64,000 bases of DNA from Rasiella rasia (lineage in GTDB: Bacteria > Bacteroidota > Bacteroidia > Flavobacteriales > Flavobacteriaceae), in contig NZ_CP049057.1 in assembly GCF_011044175.1 (NCBI RefSeq), positions 124,001-188,000 on the forward strand, given 5' to 3'. Of the stretch, positions 9,341 to 17,730 are shown one piece after another. Position numbers and translations under genes: made by a program. Position 1 is the stretch's first letter; each line of letters opens with the position of its first letter. Below the pieces are notes generated by a model that ran no database searches, was not told the DNA's origin, and was given only the letters and a program-made list of their open reading frames with translations.

Positions 9341-10144
9341 ATGGGGCTTTTTAAAAAGAATCCATTTGGACATATACTTTTCCTGAAACGGTGGCTCATA
9401 CGTATACTTGGAGCCCTTACACATAGACGGTTCAAAGGATTTAATAAACTTGAAATAGACGGAAGTGAAATTTTAAAAAATCTTCCCGAAAGCAACGTGC
9501 TTTTTGTTTCTAATCACCAAACCTATTTTGCCGATGTTGTGGCAATGTTTCATGTGTTTAATGCTAGTTTGAGCGGTCGTGAAGACAACATAAAGAATAT
9601 TGGTTACTTATGGAACCCTAAGCTTAACCTTTATTTTGTAGCTGCCAAAGAAACTATGCAATCTGGGTTACTACCTAAAATTTTAGCCTATGCAGGTTCT
9701 GTGAGTATAGAACGTACTTGGCGTGCCGAAGGACAGGATGTGAACAGACAGGTAAAAATGAGCGATGTAAGTAACATCAAAAAAGCGTTAGATGATGGTT
9801 GGGTAATTACTTTTCCTCAAGGTACCACCAAACCTTGGAAACCTATTAGGCGTGGTACAGCGCATATCATTAAACGAAATAAGCCGCTAGTAGTACCCAT
9901 TGTTATAGATGGCTTTAGACGTTCATTCGATAAAAAAGGCATTCGTATTAAGAAACGTGGTATTTTACAATCTATGGAGATTAAAAAGCCACTCGACATT
10001 GACTTCGAAAATGAAACAATAGACCAAATTGTAGAGAAGCTTGAGTTTGCCATAGAACAGCATCCTTCATTTTTAAAGGTAATTCCTAAAGAAGAAATCT
10101 TAAGCGAAGAAGAACTCAACAAAGAGCGTCAATGGCGCTATTAA
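9341..10144 (+). CDS. Lysophospholipid (1-acylglycerol-3-phosphate) acyltransferase-like protein
   Basis: A 267-residue PlsC-type acyltransferase. Block I reads NHQTYFAD (H59 and D65, an HX5D spacing rather than the usual HX4D), and block III reads FPQGTT at 158-163 instead of FPEGTR. The remaining sequence fits flavobacterial PlsC-like proteins. It is predicted to acylate lysophosphatidate or a related lysolipid at the inner membrane. It stands alone, 73 nt after the Nudix gene and convergent with the membrane gene at 10213. Confidence 0.85.
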   Translation: MGLFKKNPFGHILFLKRWLIRILGALTHRRFKGFNKLEIDGSEILKNLPESNVLFVSNHQTYFADVVAMFHVFNASLSGREDNIKNIGYLWNPKLNLYFVAAKETMQSGLLPKILAYAGSVSIERTWRAEGQDVNRQVKMSDVSNIKKALDDGWVITFPQGTTKPWKPIRRGTAHIIKRNKPLVVPIVIDGFRRSFDKKGIRIKKRGILQSMEIKKPLDIDFENETIDQIVEKLEFAIEQHPSFLKVIPKEEILSEEELNKERQWRY

Positions 10145-10212
10145 ATTTATGATTCATGCGCTAGGGCACATTTAGGCCTAAACTGCAAATAACTCTTTAA
10201 GGTGCTATTCAA

Positions 10213-10860
10213 CTACAATTCTATCTTCTTAAGTTCGCGGTAGTTGTGCTTCAATCTGCGCAACATGAGTCCGTAGATTAGGTAATAGAAAAGCATAAGT
10301 AAGCCAATAAATATTGTACCTACAATGAGTTGCGCGATAAAAAATACATGAGTTAAATTTTCCGCAGGAATGGCTCCGTACTCTTGGGTAGATGACAACA
10401 CATTTGCCAATTGCTCCTGATTAAAATATAGGTATATATTCATGGCAATTAATCCCAATGCCGAAATACCAATATTAAAATAAACAAAATAACGAACCGT
10501 TTTTCGAGTCTTTAAAATACTCTCCATTAGTTGTTTTACGGTAGAGGTAACTTGTATGGTTTTATAATTTCGATAAAATAAATAGATAAAGATGGCGACA
10601 ACTACATAACTTACGGTCGAAGAGATAAGCATAAAGGTCTTTAAGCCCATAGCTTCTGTAAATTGTTTGCTAGATTCGGGAAAAAGAAAAATAGATATCA
10701 ATATCCAAAGCAATAATTCACAAATACTAATAATAAAAATCCACTTCACCATAGAAGAAGATTTTTTCAGCAACATGCTATATATGTCGTTGTACGACAG
10801 CTTCGGAAACTTCTGTTCCTTATTCTGCCATTCTTTTTTTAAAGTATCTAAAACATCCAT
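10213..10860 (-). CDS. Membrane protein encoded with an ECF sigma factor
   Basis: A 215-residue protein: about 35 soluble N-terminal residues, then four predicted membrane helices (near 38-58, 75-97, 120-142 and 170-197). I do not recognise a named family. Its start lies 4 nt after the stop of the ECF sigma gene, so the two are co-transcribed. The position suggests a membrane-bound partner that could control the sigma factor, but it has no anti-sigma motif that I can see. Confidence 0.75.
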   Translation of the reverse strand: MDVLDTLKKEWQNKEQKFPKLSYNDIYSMLLKKSSSMVKWIFIISICELLLWILISIFLFPESSKQFTEAMGLKTFMLISSTVSYVVVAIFIYLFYRNYKTIQVTSTVKQLMESILKTRKTVRYFVYFNIGISALGLIAMNIYLYFNQEQLANVLSSTQEYGAIPAENLTHVFFIAQLIVGTIFIGLLMLFYYLIYGLMLRRLKHNYRELKKIEL

Positions 10861-10864
10861 ATGA

Positions 10865-11359
10865 TTACGGATTAAGTATTTTTCGTAATTTTTCTTTTAT
10901 TCTATTCATCTTAACACGGGCGTTTACTTCTGTAATACCCAAGGTTTGTGAAATTTCCCTATAATTTTTGTCTTCTAAATATAGAAAAACTAGGGCCTTA
11001 TCTATATCGTTTAAATCCTTTACGGCGCTGTACATTAATTTTAATTGCTGTTCTACGGTGTCGTCATAGTCTTCGGCTTTAATCTTAAAACTTACACCTT
11101 CAAAATCCTGTGTTTGTACTCTTCGTTTCGACTTTCTATACAGTGTTATTGCTGTATTTAACGCAACTCTATACATCCATGTACTAAACTTTGAGTCACC
11201 CCTAAACTTTGGAAATGCCTTCCAGAGCTGTATCGTAATCTCCTGAAAAAGATCATTATGTGAGTCAGAATCATTCGTGTAAAGACGACAAATCTTATGT
11301 ACGATATTCTGGTTCTCTTCCAGTTGTGTTACAAAACTATGTTCAAGTTTTTTATCCAA
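10865..11359 (-). CDS. ECF-type RNA polymerase sigma factor
   Basis: A 164-residue sigma-70 family protein. Region 2 contains HNDLFQEITIQLWKAFPKF and the FSTWMYRVALNTA segment (about residues 33-75). Region 4 is the helix-turn-helix around NYREISQTLGITEVNARVKM (about 130-150). It is short, with no extra domain, as in ECF factors. It is coupled to the downstream four-helix membrane protein and divergent from the NADH dehydrogenase gene, with 113 nt between the start codons. Confidence 0.93.
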   Translation of the reverse strand: MDKKLEHSFVTQLEENQNIVHKICRLYTNDSDSHNDLFQEITIQLWKAFPKFRGDSKFSTWMYRVALNTAITLYRKSKRRVQTQDFEGVSFKIKAEDYDDTVEQQLKLMYSAVKDLNDIDKALVFLYLEDKNYREISQTLGITEVNARVKMNRIKEKLRKILNP

Positions 11360-11448
11360 TGGTTGTGTGCTAGTTAAATCATTAGTGGGTGGGGTATTCT
11401 TTTTGTTACAATAATCACAAATTTAAAGTAAAACTTTTAGTCATATTG

Positions 11449-11456
11449 TATCTTTG
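11449..11456 (+). promoter_or_regulatory. -7 promoter element for the NADH dehydrogenase gene
   Basis: TATCTTTG is an exact match to the Bacteroidota -7 consensus TAnnTTTG, 16 nt before the chosen ATG at 11473. I see no good -33 TTTG at the expected distance. It supports starting the gene at 11473, because an upstream ATG at 11389 would put this box inside the coding region. Confidence 0.5.
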
Positions 11457-11472
11457 TATTTCAATTGATAGT

Positions 11473-12747
11473 ATGAATATTCCAAAGACTTCAAAACCTA
11501 GAATCGTTATCGTAGGCGGTGGTTTTGCTGGTATTTCTGTGATTAAGCAGCTTCGTAAAGAGGAAGTTCAAATCGTTCTTTTTGACCGAAATAATTACCA
11601 CACCTTTCAACCCCTTTTATATCAAGTTTCCACGGCAGGACTAGAACCAGATTCTATAGCGTATCCGCTTCGTAAAGTATTTAGAAAACATGCCGACTTT
11701 CATTTTAGATTGGGTGATGTTACTTCTGTAAACCCAGAAAAGAACGAGCTTACTACGTCTATTGGTACTATTTCGTACAATTATTTAGTTATTGCTACGG
11801 GTACGCGTACAAATTTCTTCGGAAATGATCAGATTCAAAAGAATAGCATGCCAATGAAAAGCGTGCCTCAAGCTCTTAATATTAGAAGTCTAATGCTTCA
11901 AAATATTGAAGCAGCAGATATTACTTCAGATCTGGACAAACGCAAACGACTGCTCAATTTTGTAATTGTTGGGGCAGGGCCTACAGGTGTTGAGCTTGCA
12001 GGAGCACTAGCCGAATTTAGAAAAGGAATTTTAGGGGTAGATTATCCAGAGTTAGATGAAAAAGAAATGCAAGTACATTTATTAGAAGGTGCAGACCGGG
12101 TGCTTGCCCCGATGAGCGCTTACGCCTCTAAAAAATCGAAAGCATATCTAGAGCGACTAGGAGTACAAATTCACTTAAATACCATTGTTGAAAGTTATGA
12201 TGGCACAACGGCGACTACAAAAAACGGTAAAACCTTCGCTTCCGAAACGTTAATCTGGGCAGCGGGTGTTACAGGTAATCCAATTAATGGAATTCATGGT
12301 GAAGCACTACTAGATAGACCAAATAGGTATAAAGTTGATGTGTTTAATACGGTGCACGGATTTAAAAACGTTTTTGCGCTAGGAGATGTAGCACTTATGG
12401 AAACCGACGCTTTTCCGAAGGGGCATCCGCAAGTAGCGCAGCCCGCAATACAACAGGGAAAGCAGCTAGGAAAAAACCTAAAACGTTTATTTAAAGGCAA
12501 AGACATGAAGCCGTTTTCTTATCTAGATAAAGGTAGTATGGCAACCATTGGGCGAAACAAAGCAGTGGTTGACATTAAAAATCTGCATTTTGGCGGCGCC
12601 TTTGCATGGTTTATCTGGATGTTTATACACCTTTGGTTTTTGGTAGGCTTTAGAAACCGTGTGATAACTTTTTTTAATTGGACCTACAGTTACATTAATT
12701 ACGACCGTGCCGCACGGTTAATAATTAGACCTTTCAAAAAAACTTAG
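11473..12747 (+). CDS. ndh: Type II NADH dehydrogenase (NAD(P)/FAD-dependent oxidoreductase)
   Basis: A 424-residue flavoprotein. The FAD-binding motif is IVGGGFAG near the N-terminus and the NADH-binding motif is IVGAGPTGVELAG near residue 165; the C-terminus carries the membrane-anchoring hydrophobic stretch AWFIWMFIHLWFLVGF. It is predicted to pass electrons from NADH to menaquinone without proton pumping. An in-frame ATG at 11389 would add 28 residues with no family match, so the start is set at 11473. Its stop overlaps the stop of the convergent gene at 12744. Confidence 0.93.
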   Translation: MNIPKTSKPRIVIVGGGFAGISVIKQLRKEEVQIVLFDRNNYHTFQPLLYQVSTAGLEPDSIAYPLRKVFRKHADFHFRLGDVTSVNPEKNELTTSIGTISYNYLVIATGTRTNFFGNDQIQKNSMPMKSVPQALNIRSLMLQNIEAADITSDLDKRKRLLNFVIVGAGPTGVELAGALAEFRKGILGVDYPELDEKEMQVHLLEGADRVLAPMSAYASKKSKAYLERLGVQIHLNTIVESYDGTTATTKNGKTFASETLIWAAGVTGNPINGIHGEALLDRPNRYKVDVFNTVHGFKNVFALGDVALMETDAFPKGHPQVAQPAIQQGKQLGKNLKRLFKGKDMKPFSYLDKGSMATIGRNKAVVDIKNLHFGGAFAWFIWMFIHLWFLVGFRNRVITFFNWTYSYINYDRAARLIIRPFKKT

Positions 12748-13106
12748 TCAATTTTTACTTTAATGGGGCCGCCACTTGAAACGTAAGTGCCTCCAATTTC
12801 ATCGATATTTACGTCTAATTCGTCTGAAGTGTCTATACTTTTAATATTTACCTTCATTTCGTCATAACTATCTATGCTTTTTACATTTACGTTGAGCTCA
12901 TCGTAGGTATTAATATCTACAATACGAACATCCATAGTGTTACTTTCTGAAATAGGCACCAAGCGGTATTCTGTGGTGGTTTCTGGAGATGTTGCAGTTT
13001 CAGAAGCTTGCGCAGTAGGGATTAAGTTTACATCCTTCACAACATTTATGGTAAGACAAACTGCAATAATGGTTAAAATTACTTTGGTGTATGTGTCTGT
13101 TTTCAT
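12744..13106 (-). CDS. Small exported protein with 13-residue repeats
   Basis: A 120-residue protein of unknown function. An N-terminal hydrophobic segment (about residues 8-24) acts as signal or anchor. From residue 60 the protein is three and a half tandem copies of a 13-residue unit: 60-72, 73-85, 86-98 and a partial copy at 99-105, built on V-N-[IV]-K-S-I-D-[ST]-x-D-E-[LM]-x. The alternation of hydrophobic residues suggests a small beta-solenoid or stacked strands. Its stop codon overlaps that of the convergent NADH dehydrogenase gene. Confidence 0.75.
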   Translation of the reverse strand: MKTDTYTKVILTIIAVCLTINVVKDVNLIPTAQASETATSPETTTEYRLVPISESNTMDVRIVDINTYDELNVNVKSIDSYDEMKVNIKSIDTSDELDVNIDEIGGTYVSSGGPIKVKID

Positions 13107-13232
13107 ATTTCTGAATTTATGAATTAATACTACTTTTCTTTGAAATCTTTACTGTTCATGTTGTTGTGACCCGCACTACATAGGTTATAAAGCTCGTGAC
13201 AACACTGTAGTAAACACAAAAATAATACCGAA

Positions 13233-14345
13233 TTACTCCATTATATAGGTAACGATACCTGTCTCTTCGGTTTTGCCACGCAGTGTTTCATCACCAAGGT
13301 CTTTTTTTACAATACCTTTCGGTAAGCTATAGGCTAAATCTGCAAATTCTTCGGAGGCTAAAATATCAACATTAAACACTTTACATTGCTCCTGAATTCG
13401 GGAAGTGGTATTAAGCACATCACCAGAAAAAGCAATTTCTCTTTTTATCTTACCAATCTCGCCTACCATAACATTTCCGCAGTGAATACCTACTTTAAAC
13501 TCAGGAAAGAAACCATACGTATCCATATAGCGCTTCTTTCTGAACATCAACATACGTTTCATATTGTAATAACACCGTATGGTATTTCCACTTTTAAGGC
13601 CGTGCTTCATTTTCCACGAGATTACAATTTCATCACCAACGTATTGGTACACTTCGCCACGTGATTGCACAATGGCTGGTGCAACGTCGTTAAAGAAGTC
13701 TTTCAGAAAATTAAAATAGTGCTTAGGACCTAAACTTTCAGCAATACCAGTAGCATTTTTAATATCGGCAAACATAAAGATACGGCGCTCGCGCTTTGGT
13801 CTAAAGTAACGACCTAAGAGATAATCTGGGAAAACACCAGGACCGTATTTTTCATTCACCATAAGCACAATAAGGGTACCGATTACAATAAATAACCAGA
13901 CTACAAAATTCTTTAAAAACACCCATGTGCCAAAAAACTCTTTAAATGCTTCTAAAACGGTGGCATCGTAAAACGGCAGTCCTAATTCTTCGCTGTAATA
14001 ATACAAAGCTCCAAAGGTGCTTACCACAAGCGCAGCAAGAACGTAAGTGGCAATTATATAAAGTAATGCCTTCCAGAATGCGTTGTTACGCAACCATCGA
14101 TCCATGAGGTTTACGGTTACCGTGCCCCCAATAATTCCCGCAGAAAGCGCAACGATTAAATTAGCTGTAAAAGCCTGTTTAAAATCGTAATCAGAATCGA
14201 GAACCCCATTGCTATACAGCGTTAAAAACTCATAGAAAAATAATAAGTTAGAGATGAGCACCCACGCAAATAAGATGTATAGTGCTCTCCTGAAGTAGTA
14301 ATTAAATTGCCTGCGCGTGTAGCGCTTAAACATTGGTTTCTCCAC
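13233..14345 (-). CDS. Membrane-bound class III adenylate/guanylate cyclase
   Basis: A 370-residue protein with four predicted membrane helices (about 18-42, 60-82, 92-115 and 145-165) and a C-terminal class III cyclase domain (about 185-370). Metal-binding aspartates are D194 (FADIKN) and D238 (YVGDE); transition-state residues are N312 and R316 (LNTTSR). By eye, the two positions that set base specificity are Q234 and A305, not the Lys/Asp(Thr) of adenylate or Glu/Cys of guanylate cyclases. The preceding gene ends immediately before the ATG, so the two are probably co-transcribed. Confidence 0.88.
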   Translation of the reverse strand: MEKPMFKRYTRRQFNYYFRRALYILFAWVLISNLLFFYEFLTLYSNGVLDSDYDFKQAFTANLIVALSAGIIGGTVTVNLMDRWLRNNAFWKALLYIIATYVLAALVVSTFGALYYYSEELGLPFYDATVLEAFKEFFGTWVFLKNFVVWLFIVIGTLIVLMVNEKYGPGVFPDYLLGRYFRPKRERRIFMFADIKNATGIAESLGPKHYFNFLKDFFNDVAPAIVQSRGEVYQYVGDEIVISWKMKHGLKSGNTIRCYYNMKRMLMFRKKRYMDTYGFFPEFKVGIHCGNVMVGEIGKIKREIAFSGDVLNTTSRIQEQCKVFNVDILASEEFADLAYSLPKGIVKKDLGDETLRGKTEETGIVTYIME

Positions 14346-14945
14346 TTAGCAATTTTTATATTTATCATGCAACCCTTTGCCTTCTAAAATCATTGGAATA
14401 ATCTTTTCTATTCTACTCAGCCTAGTAGCTTCACGTTTAGCGCTAGCGATATGCGCTATATATTCACGTTGTTTGCCAGCTGTTAGTGCGTCAAACGCCT
14501 TTTTAAATGGGGCGTTCTCTTTGAAAGCTGTTTTTAGGTCGGGAGAGATTGGCACTGTTTTTTTAGCTTTTACAGGCTTTATTTCTTTGCCAGCTTTACT
14601 GTTTTCAATAGCTTCTTTTACGTATTGCAAAACAAGCTTGGGCTCTACTTGGTCTCCTTCAACAAAACGCCACTGCCTAAGTGCTTTTGTTTTTTCTTCT
14701 TGAGCGTTCACTAATTTATTGGCTTTATCTTTCAGAAATACACCTTGGTGAAACCAAATACCCATGTGGTTTTTAAACGCTCCTAAACCAATAAGAATTT
14801 TTTTATCTAGCAGGTAGGCCGGGGCGCCCCATTTTACTTCTTCGGTTAGTTCTGTGGTGTTTAATATGTTACGAAGCTCGGTAAGTATCGTGCTCCATTT
14901 AGCATGCTTTGCAATATATGCATCAACTTTAGCTGCAGTGGTCAT
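14346..14945 (-). CDS. DUF1801/YdeI (OmdA-like) family protein
   Basis: A 199-residue cytosolic protein. The N-terminal half matches DUF1801 (the KWGAPAYLL region and the WFHQG strand). The C-terminal third is the YdeI/OmpD-associated (OmdA) helical domain, with FKKAFDALTAGKQREYIAHI followed by SAKREATRLSRIEKIIPMI. The function of the family is poorly known; some members are linked to bacteriocin protection. It is directly followed by the cyclase gene. A second OmdA-type protein lies at 38321. Confidence 0.85.
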   Translation of the reverse strand: MTTAAKVDAYIAKHAKWSTILTELRNILNTTELTEEVKWGAPAYLLDKKILIGLGAFKNHMGIWFHQGVFLKDKANKLVNAQEEKTKALRQWRFVEGDQVEPKLVLQYVKEAIENSKAGKEIKPVKAKKTVPISPDLKTAFKENAPFKKAFDALTAGKQREYIAHIASAKREATRLSRIEKIIPMILEGKGLHDKYKNC

Positions 14946-14982
14946 TGTAGTTTAGGTTGTTATATGTTGGTAGTTATAGTTG

Positions 14983-15990
14983 TTATTTCTTTACGAATTG
15001 TAATCTTGTATCACCTTTGTTTGTATGAAGCTGTATAAAATAAACACCGCTTTTGAGATGATTTACAGCTATTTGATGTTGTATAGCGCTTTTATCAACA
15101 TTGGTTTGAGCATACACCTGCTTTCCTTGTATATCGTACAGCGTCATACTTTTTACTGAAATAGAAGCACCATGCACAATGTTTACAATCGTTGTTGCTG
15201 GATTAGGGAATAATTCTATATTATTCTGAAGGCTGTTTTCATCTACCGTGAGAAACGCATCATACAAATCTTGTAGCAAATCTATAGGTTCAATACCTGA
15301 AGCTTGTTCTCCTACATTTAACCGTAAATAGGGCTCATTTGGGTCGTCATCTTGCTTGTAGACGAGTAGATATGCCGTTGTAGACGAGGTTCCGGCTGCT
15401 AAGCACCTAGAGTCTGCTCCTGCAAAATTAGCGCCCTGTAGGGCTGCCATGAGCTTGTCGGCTAACGTACCTGTAGTGCTGTTGAAGTTATTTTCCATAT
15501 TATCTATAACCGTCTGGTTTAATAAAATGTTTCCTTGAATGCTAAAGGTGGCACCTTGGCGGTCTTCTTTATAATCGTCTGCAAGATTTCCTGTGAAGCC
15601 TGCCGTGCGCGGATCGCCATTAGTGTCAAAATCGGCTATACCGTATTGTCTCCATTCTGGGTCGAAAGCTGGGGAAGAACAAGCGTCGTTGGCAATTAAA
15701 TAATCGATTATTTCTGAAGGCGACGCGCCCATCTCCATTTGGGCAATGGCGTTGTTTAAATTGGTATTAGGAATGCATACGTAGGCCTGCGAATTTACAC
15801 CACCCCGCCCGGGAAGAATTTTTGTGATAATATCTATAATGCCTTGAGAGCCTATGCCCGTAACACACGAAGCCCCAGCAGAGCCAATTTCACCCGTAAC
15901 AGGATCTACGGCAATAATTGAAAAGGTATCTTGACTAAAGGAGGTAAGCGATACGAATGTAGCAAGGATAAGTATGTATAGTTTTTTCAT
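14983..15990 (-). CDS. DUF1028 family Ntn-hydrolase-like protein with T9SS sorting domain
   Basis: About 335 residues from the ATG at 15990, which begins a clean signal peptide (cleavage after SFSQ). A DUF1028 domain (TFSIIAVDPVTGEIGSAGAS onward) spans most of the protein. The last 75 residues form a type A T9SS sorting domain (FPNPATTIVNI, then SGVYFIQL, ending in FVKK). DUF1028 proteins have an Ntn-hydrolase-like fold of unclear activity. An upstream in-frame ATG at 16020 would place non-signal residues in front of the signal peptide and overlap the promoter box. Confidence 0.88.
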   Translation of the reverse strand: MKKLYILILATFVSLTSFSQDTFSIIAVDPVTGEIGSAGASCVTGIGSQGIIDIITKILPGRGGVNSQAYVCIPNTNLNNAIAQMEMGASPSEIIDYLIANDACSSPAFDPEWRQYGIADFDTNGDPRTAGFTGNLADDYKEDRQGATFSIQGNILLNQTVIDNMENNFNSTTGTLADKLMAALQGANFAGADSRCLAAGTSSTTAYLLVYKQDDDPNEPYLRLNVGEQASGIEPIDLLQDLYDAFLTVDENSLQNNIELFPNPATTIVNIVHGASISVKSMTLYDIQGKQVYAQTNVDKSAIQHQIAVNHLKSGVYFIQLHTNKGDTRLQFVKK

Positions 15991-16007
15991 GATAAATATC
16001 TTTGTTT

Positions 16008-16015
16008 TAAAGATA
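16008..16015 (-). promoter_or_regulatory. -7-like element upstream of the DUF1028 gene
   Basis: On the minus strand this reads TATCTTTA, one base from the TAnnTTTG consensus, 17 nt before the ATG at 15990. It is one arm of a near-perfect inverted repeat with TATCTTTG on the plus strand at 15997-16004. No -33 box is clear. Confidence 0.35.
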
Positions 16016-16099
16016 CTCAAAATATAGAAACCGCATATACTTTTGCTACAGCAAGCCTAAGGAGTCACTAATGCTACACTAACGTTCTCTAAAAAGCCG

Positions 16100-17497
16100 T
16101 TATTTCTTTATCATTTTCTTTACTGAGGTACCTGTATCTGTTTTTATTTTAAGCAGATATACTCCGCTAGCGAGGTTTGTTACATCTATGGCATGAAACC
16201 CCTTTGCTACTGTTTTTACTAATACACCAAACATTTGATAGAAACCAACTTCTTTTATAGGCTCGTCACTGCTTACAGCTACTAGGGTGCCTGCGGGATT
16301 TGGAGTAATTTTTACGTGGTTAACGGAAAATCCTTGGGTACCTAAAATGGTGGTGTTCTCGTACCAATACTGGTTTCTAAGGTCTGTATCGGGAAATAGA
16401 CAATTGTTTAGCAAATCGATATCACCATCGCTATCCATATCTACCGGAACATTGTAGGCAGTAGTGCCACCTACGGGAGGGTCTATAAATTCTGGTGCAG
16501 CAAAGGTACCTGTACCATCTGTGTTTATATGATATACCTTGCCATACTCAAAGCCTGAGTCGTAGGTGATGTCTATATCACCATCGTTATCTAAATCTAC
16601 CAAATGAATACTCACAAAGCCACCTATTCCAGGTGGTGTTATGGTGTCTGTAAACAACACATTTGGAGTGCCAAAGGTACCTAGCCCATCTGTGTTTTCT
16701 CTCCAAATAACAGATTTGTCTTTGCTAGAAACTAAGTCTAAATCGTTATCACCATCTAAATCTGCGATCTGAAAAAAATTTTCATATAAACCACTGGTCT
16801 CTATACCATGTTGTACAGAAAAATTGCCCAAACCATCGGTGTTTTCAAACCACGACATACGCTCGGTGCCTAAACCATTGGTTACTATATCCAGATCACC
16901 ATCGCCATCTATATCGCCCAAGCGTTGGGTTCTTGCCTGCGATATACCTGCATCTATCGTTTGTATGGGCCCAAAGGTACCGTTACCGTCCAGATGTTCT
17001 TTCCAGTATAAACCGTTGCCATTGCTCACACCTAGTACAACATCCAGGTCGCCATCGTCGTCAATATCGCCCGTAACCACCCCGCCCGCGTCATTTAGAT
17101 TACCTGCAATAAGAAGTAAACCTGTAAACGTACCATTGCCAAGATTTTTATACCAAACAACCCTATCATCTTCAAAATAGCTTACAAGAATGTCGAGATT
17201 TCCGTCGTCATCTAAATCAACTAGACTTTGAGCAAAGGTTTGTACTCCGTTTGAATCTAAGATGTGTTCATTAGCAAAAGTGCCATTGCCGTCTATGTTT
17301 TCTATCCAAAATACGTTTTCAGTGGTAAAAAAAATAATGTCAGGGTCGCCATCTGTATCTAAATCGCCGCTCTGAACACCATACAGTATAGTATCCATGT
17401 TTTCATACACTACATTTTGTGGTCCAAATAGCTGTGCTTGTAAGCCTGTGCAAGCGCATAGGGCTACTAGTATTGTAATTATATAACTTTTAATCAT
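16100..17497 (-). CDS. FG-GAP/VCBS-repeat secreted protein with T9SS sorting domain
   Basis: A 465-residue secreted protein: signal peptide (cleavage after about residue 21, LQAQ), then about eight repeats built on the calcium-binding pattern D-x-D-x-D-x-D-[IL]-[DV] (for example DIDGDGDLDIV). These are typical of the seven-bladed FG-GAP/VCBS propeller. It ends with a T9SS sorting domain (TPNPAGTLVAV, SGVYLLKI, ending KMIKK). The likely location is the cell surface or outside, with a binding or adhesion role. It follows no gene closely and is divergent from the TonB-dependent receptor. Confidence 0.88.
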   Translation of the reverse strand: MIKSYIITILVALCACTGLQAQLFGPQNVVYENMDTILYGVQSGDLDTDGDPDIIFFTTENVFWIENIDGNGTFANEHILDSNGVQTFAQSLVDLDDDGNLDILVSYFEDDRVVWYKNLGNGTFTGLLLIAGNLNDAGGVVTGDIDDDGDLDVVLGVSNGNGLYWKEHLDGNGTFGPIQTIDAGISQARTQRLGDIDGDGDLDIVTNGLGTERMSWFENTDGLGNFSVQHGIETSGLYENFFQIADLDGDNDLDLVSSKDKSVIWRENTDGLGTFGTPNVLFTDTITPPGIGGFVSIHLVDLDNDGDIDITYDSGFEYGKVYHINTDGTGTFAAPEFIDPPVGGTTAYNVPVDMDSDGDIDLLNNCLFPDTDLRNQYWYENTTILGTQGFSVNHVKITPNPAGTLVAVSSDEPIKEVGFYQMFGVLVKTVAKGFHAIDVTNLASGVYLLKIKTDTGTSVKKMIKK

Positions 17498-17637
17498 GGT
17501 GTATTATTTTCTTTTAGTATAATGGTTTGCTCGGTGGGGCTGTTACGACTTACTTCCGTTATTTCGAAAAGATTTGATTGTAAATTATCAATAATTAAGG
17601 ATATTCTATCTCTTTTTGCAGAACTTTATTCAATTTT

Positions 17638-17667
17638 ACATTTGAACCCCTAAATCTTACAATTGAG
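17638..17667 (+). promoter_or_regulatory. LytTR-type direct repeat upstream of the TonB-dependent receptor
   Basis: Two nonamers, ACATTTGAA (17638-17646) and ACAATTGAG (17659-17667), are separated by 12 nt, giving a 21-bp period. The published LytTR-domain target is a pair of [TA][AC][CA]GTTN[AG][TG] repeats with a 12-13 bp spacer. This copy is the weakest of three in the region (two mismatches in the first repeat, one in the second). It ends 63 nt before the receptor ATG. A -7-like GACTTTTG lies at 17701-17708, exactly 42 nt from the second repeat start, as in the other two copies. Confidence 0.55.
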
Positions 17668-17730
17668 TTCCTTTTTTTCGAAAAATAGTTTTACATAGAT
17701 GACTTTTGACCTGTATTTAAAATCAACCAC

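Noticed and set aside
10171-10182. 12-bp palindrome TTTAGGCCTAAA between the acyltransferase and the sigma-linked membrane gene.
   Set aside because: No loop or T run for a terminator, and no second copy seen; too short to call a binding site.
11389-11472. Extended start of the NADH dehydrogenase.
   Set aside because: The extra 28 residues have no family support, and the stretch includes a consensus -7 box at 11449.
16500-17300. Repeated DNA in the FG-GAP gene that could look like a tandem or CRISPR repeat.
   Set aside because: The repetition follows the protein motif D-x-D-x-D in frame, with variable spacing and no conserved direct-repeat unit.
17615-17644. A -33/-7 pair (TTTG at 17615-17618 and TACATTTG at 17637-17644, 18-nt spacer) upstream of the TonB-dependent receptor.
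   Set aside because: It matches the consensus well and may be a real basal promoter, but its -7 overlaps the first LytTR-like nonamer. The fixed -7-like position shared by all three LytTR sites is more parsimonious. Start mapping would decide.
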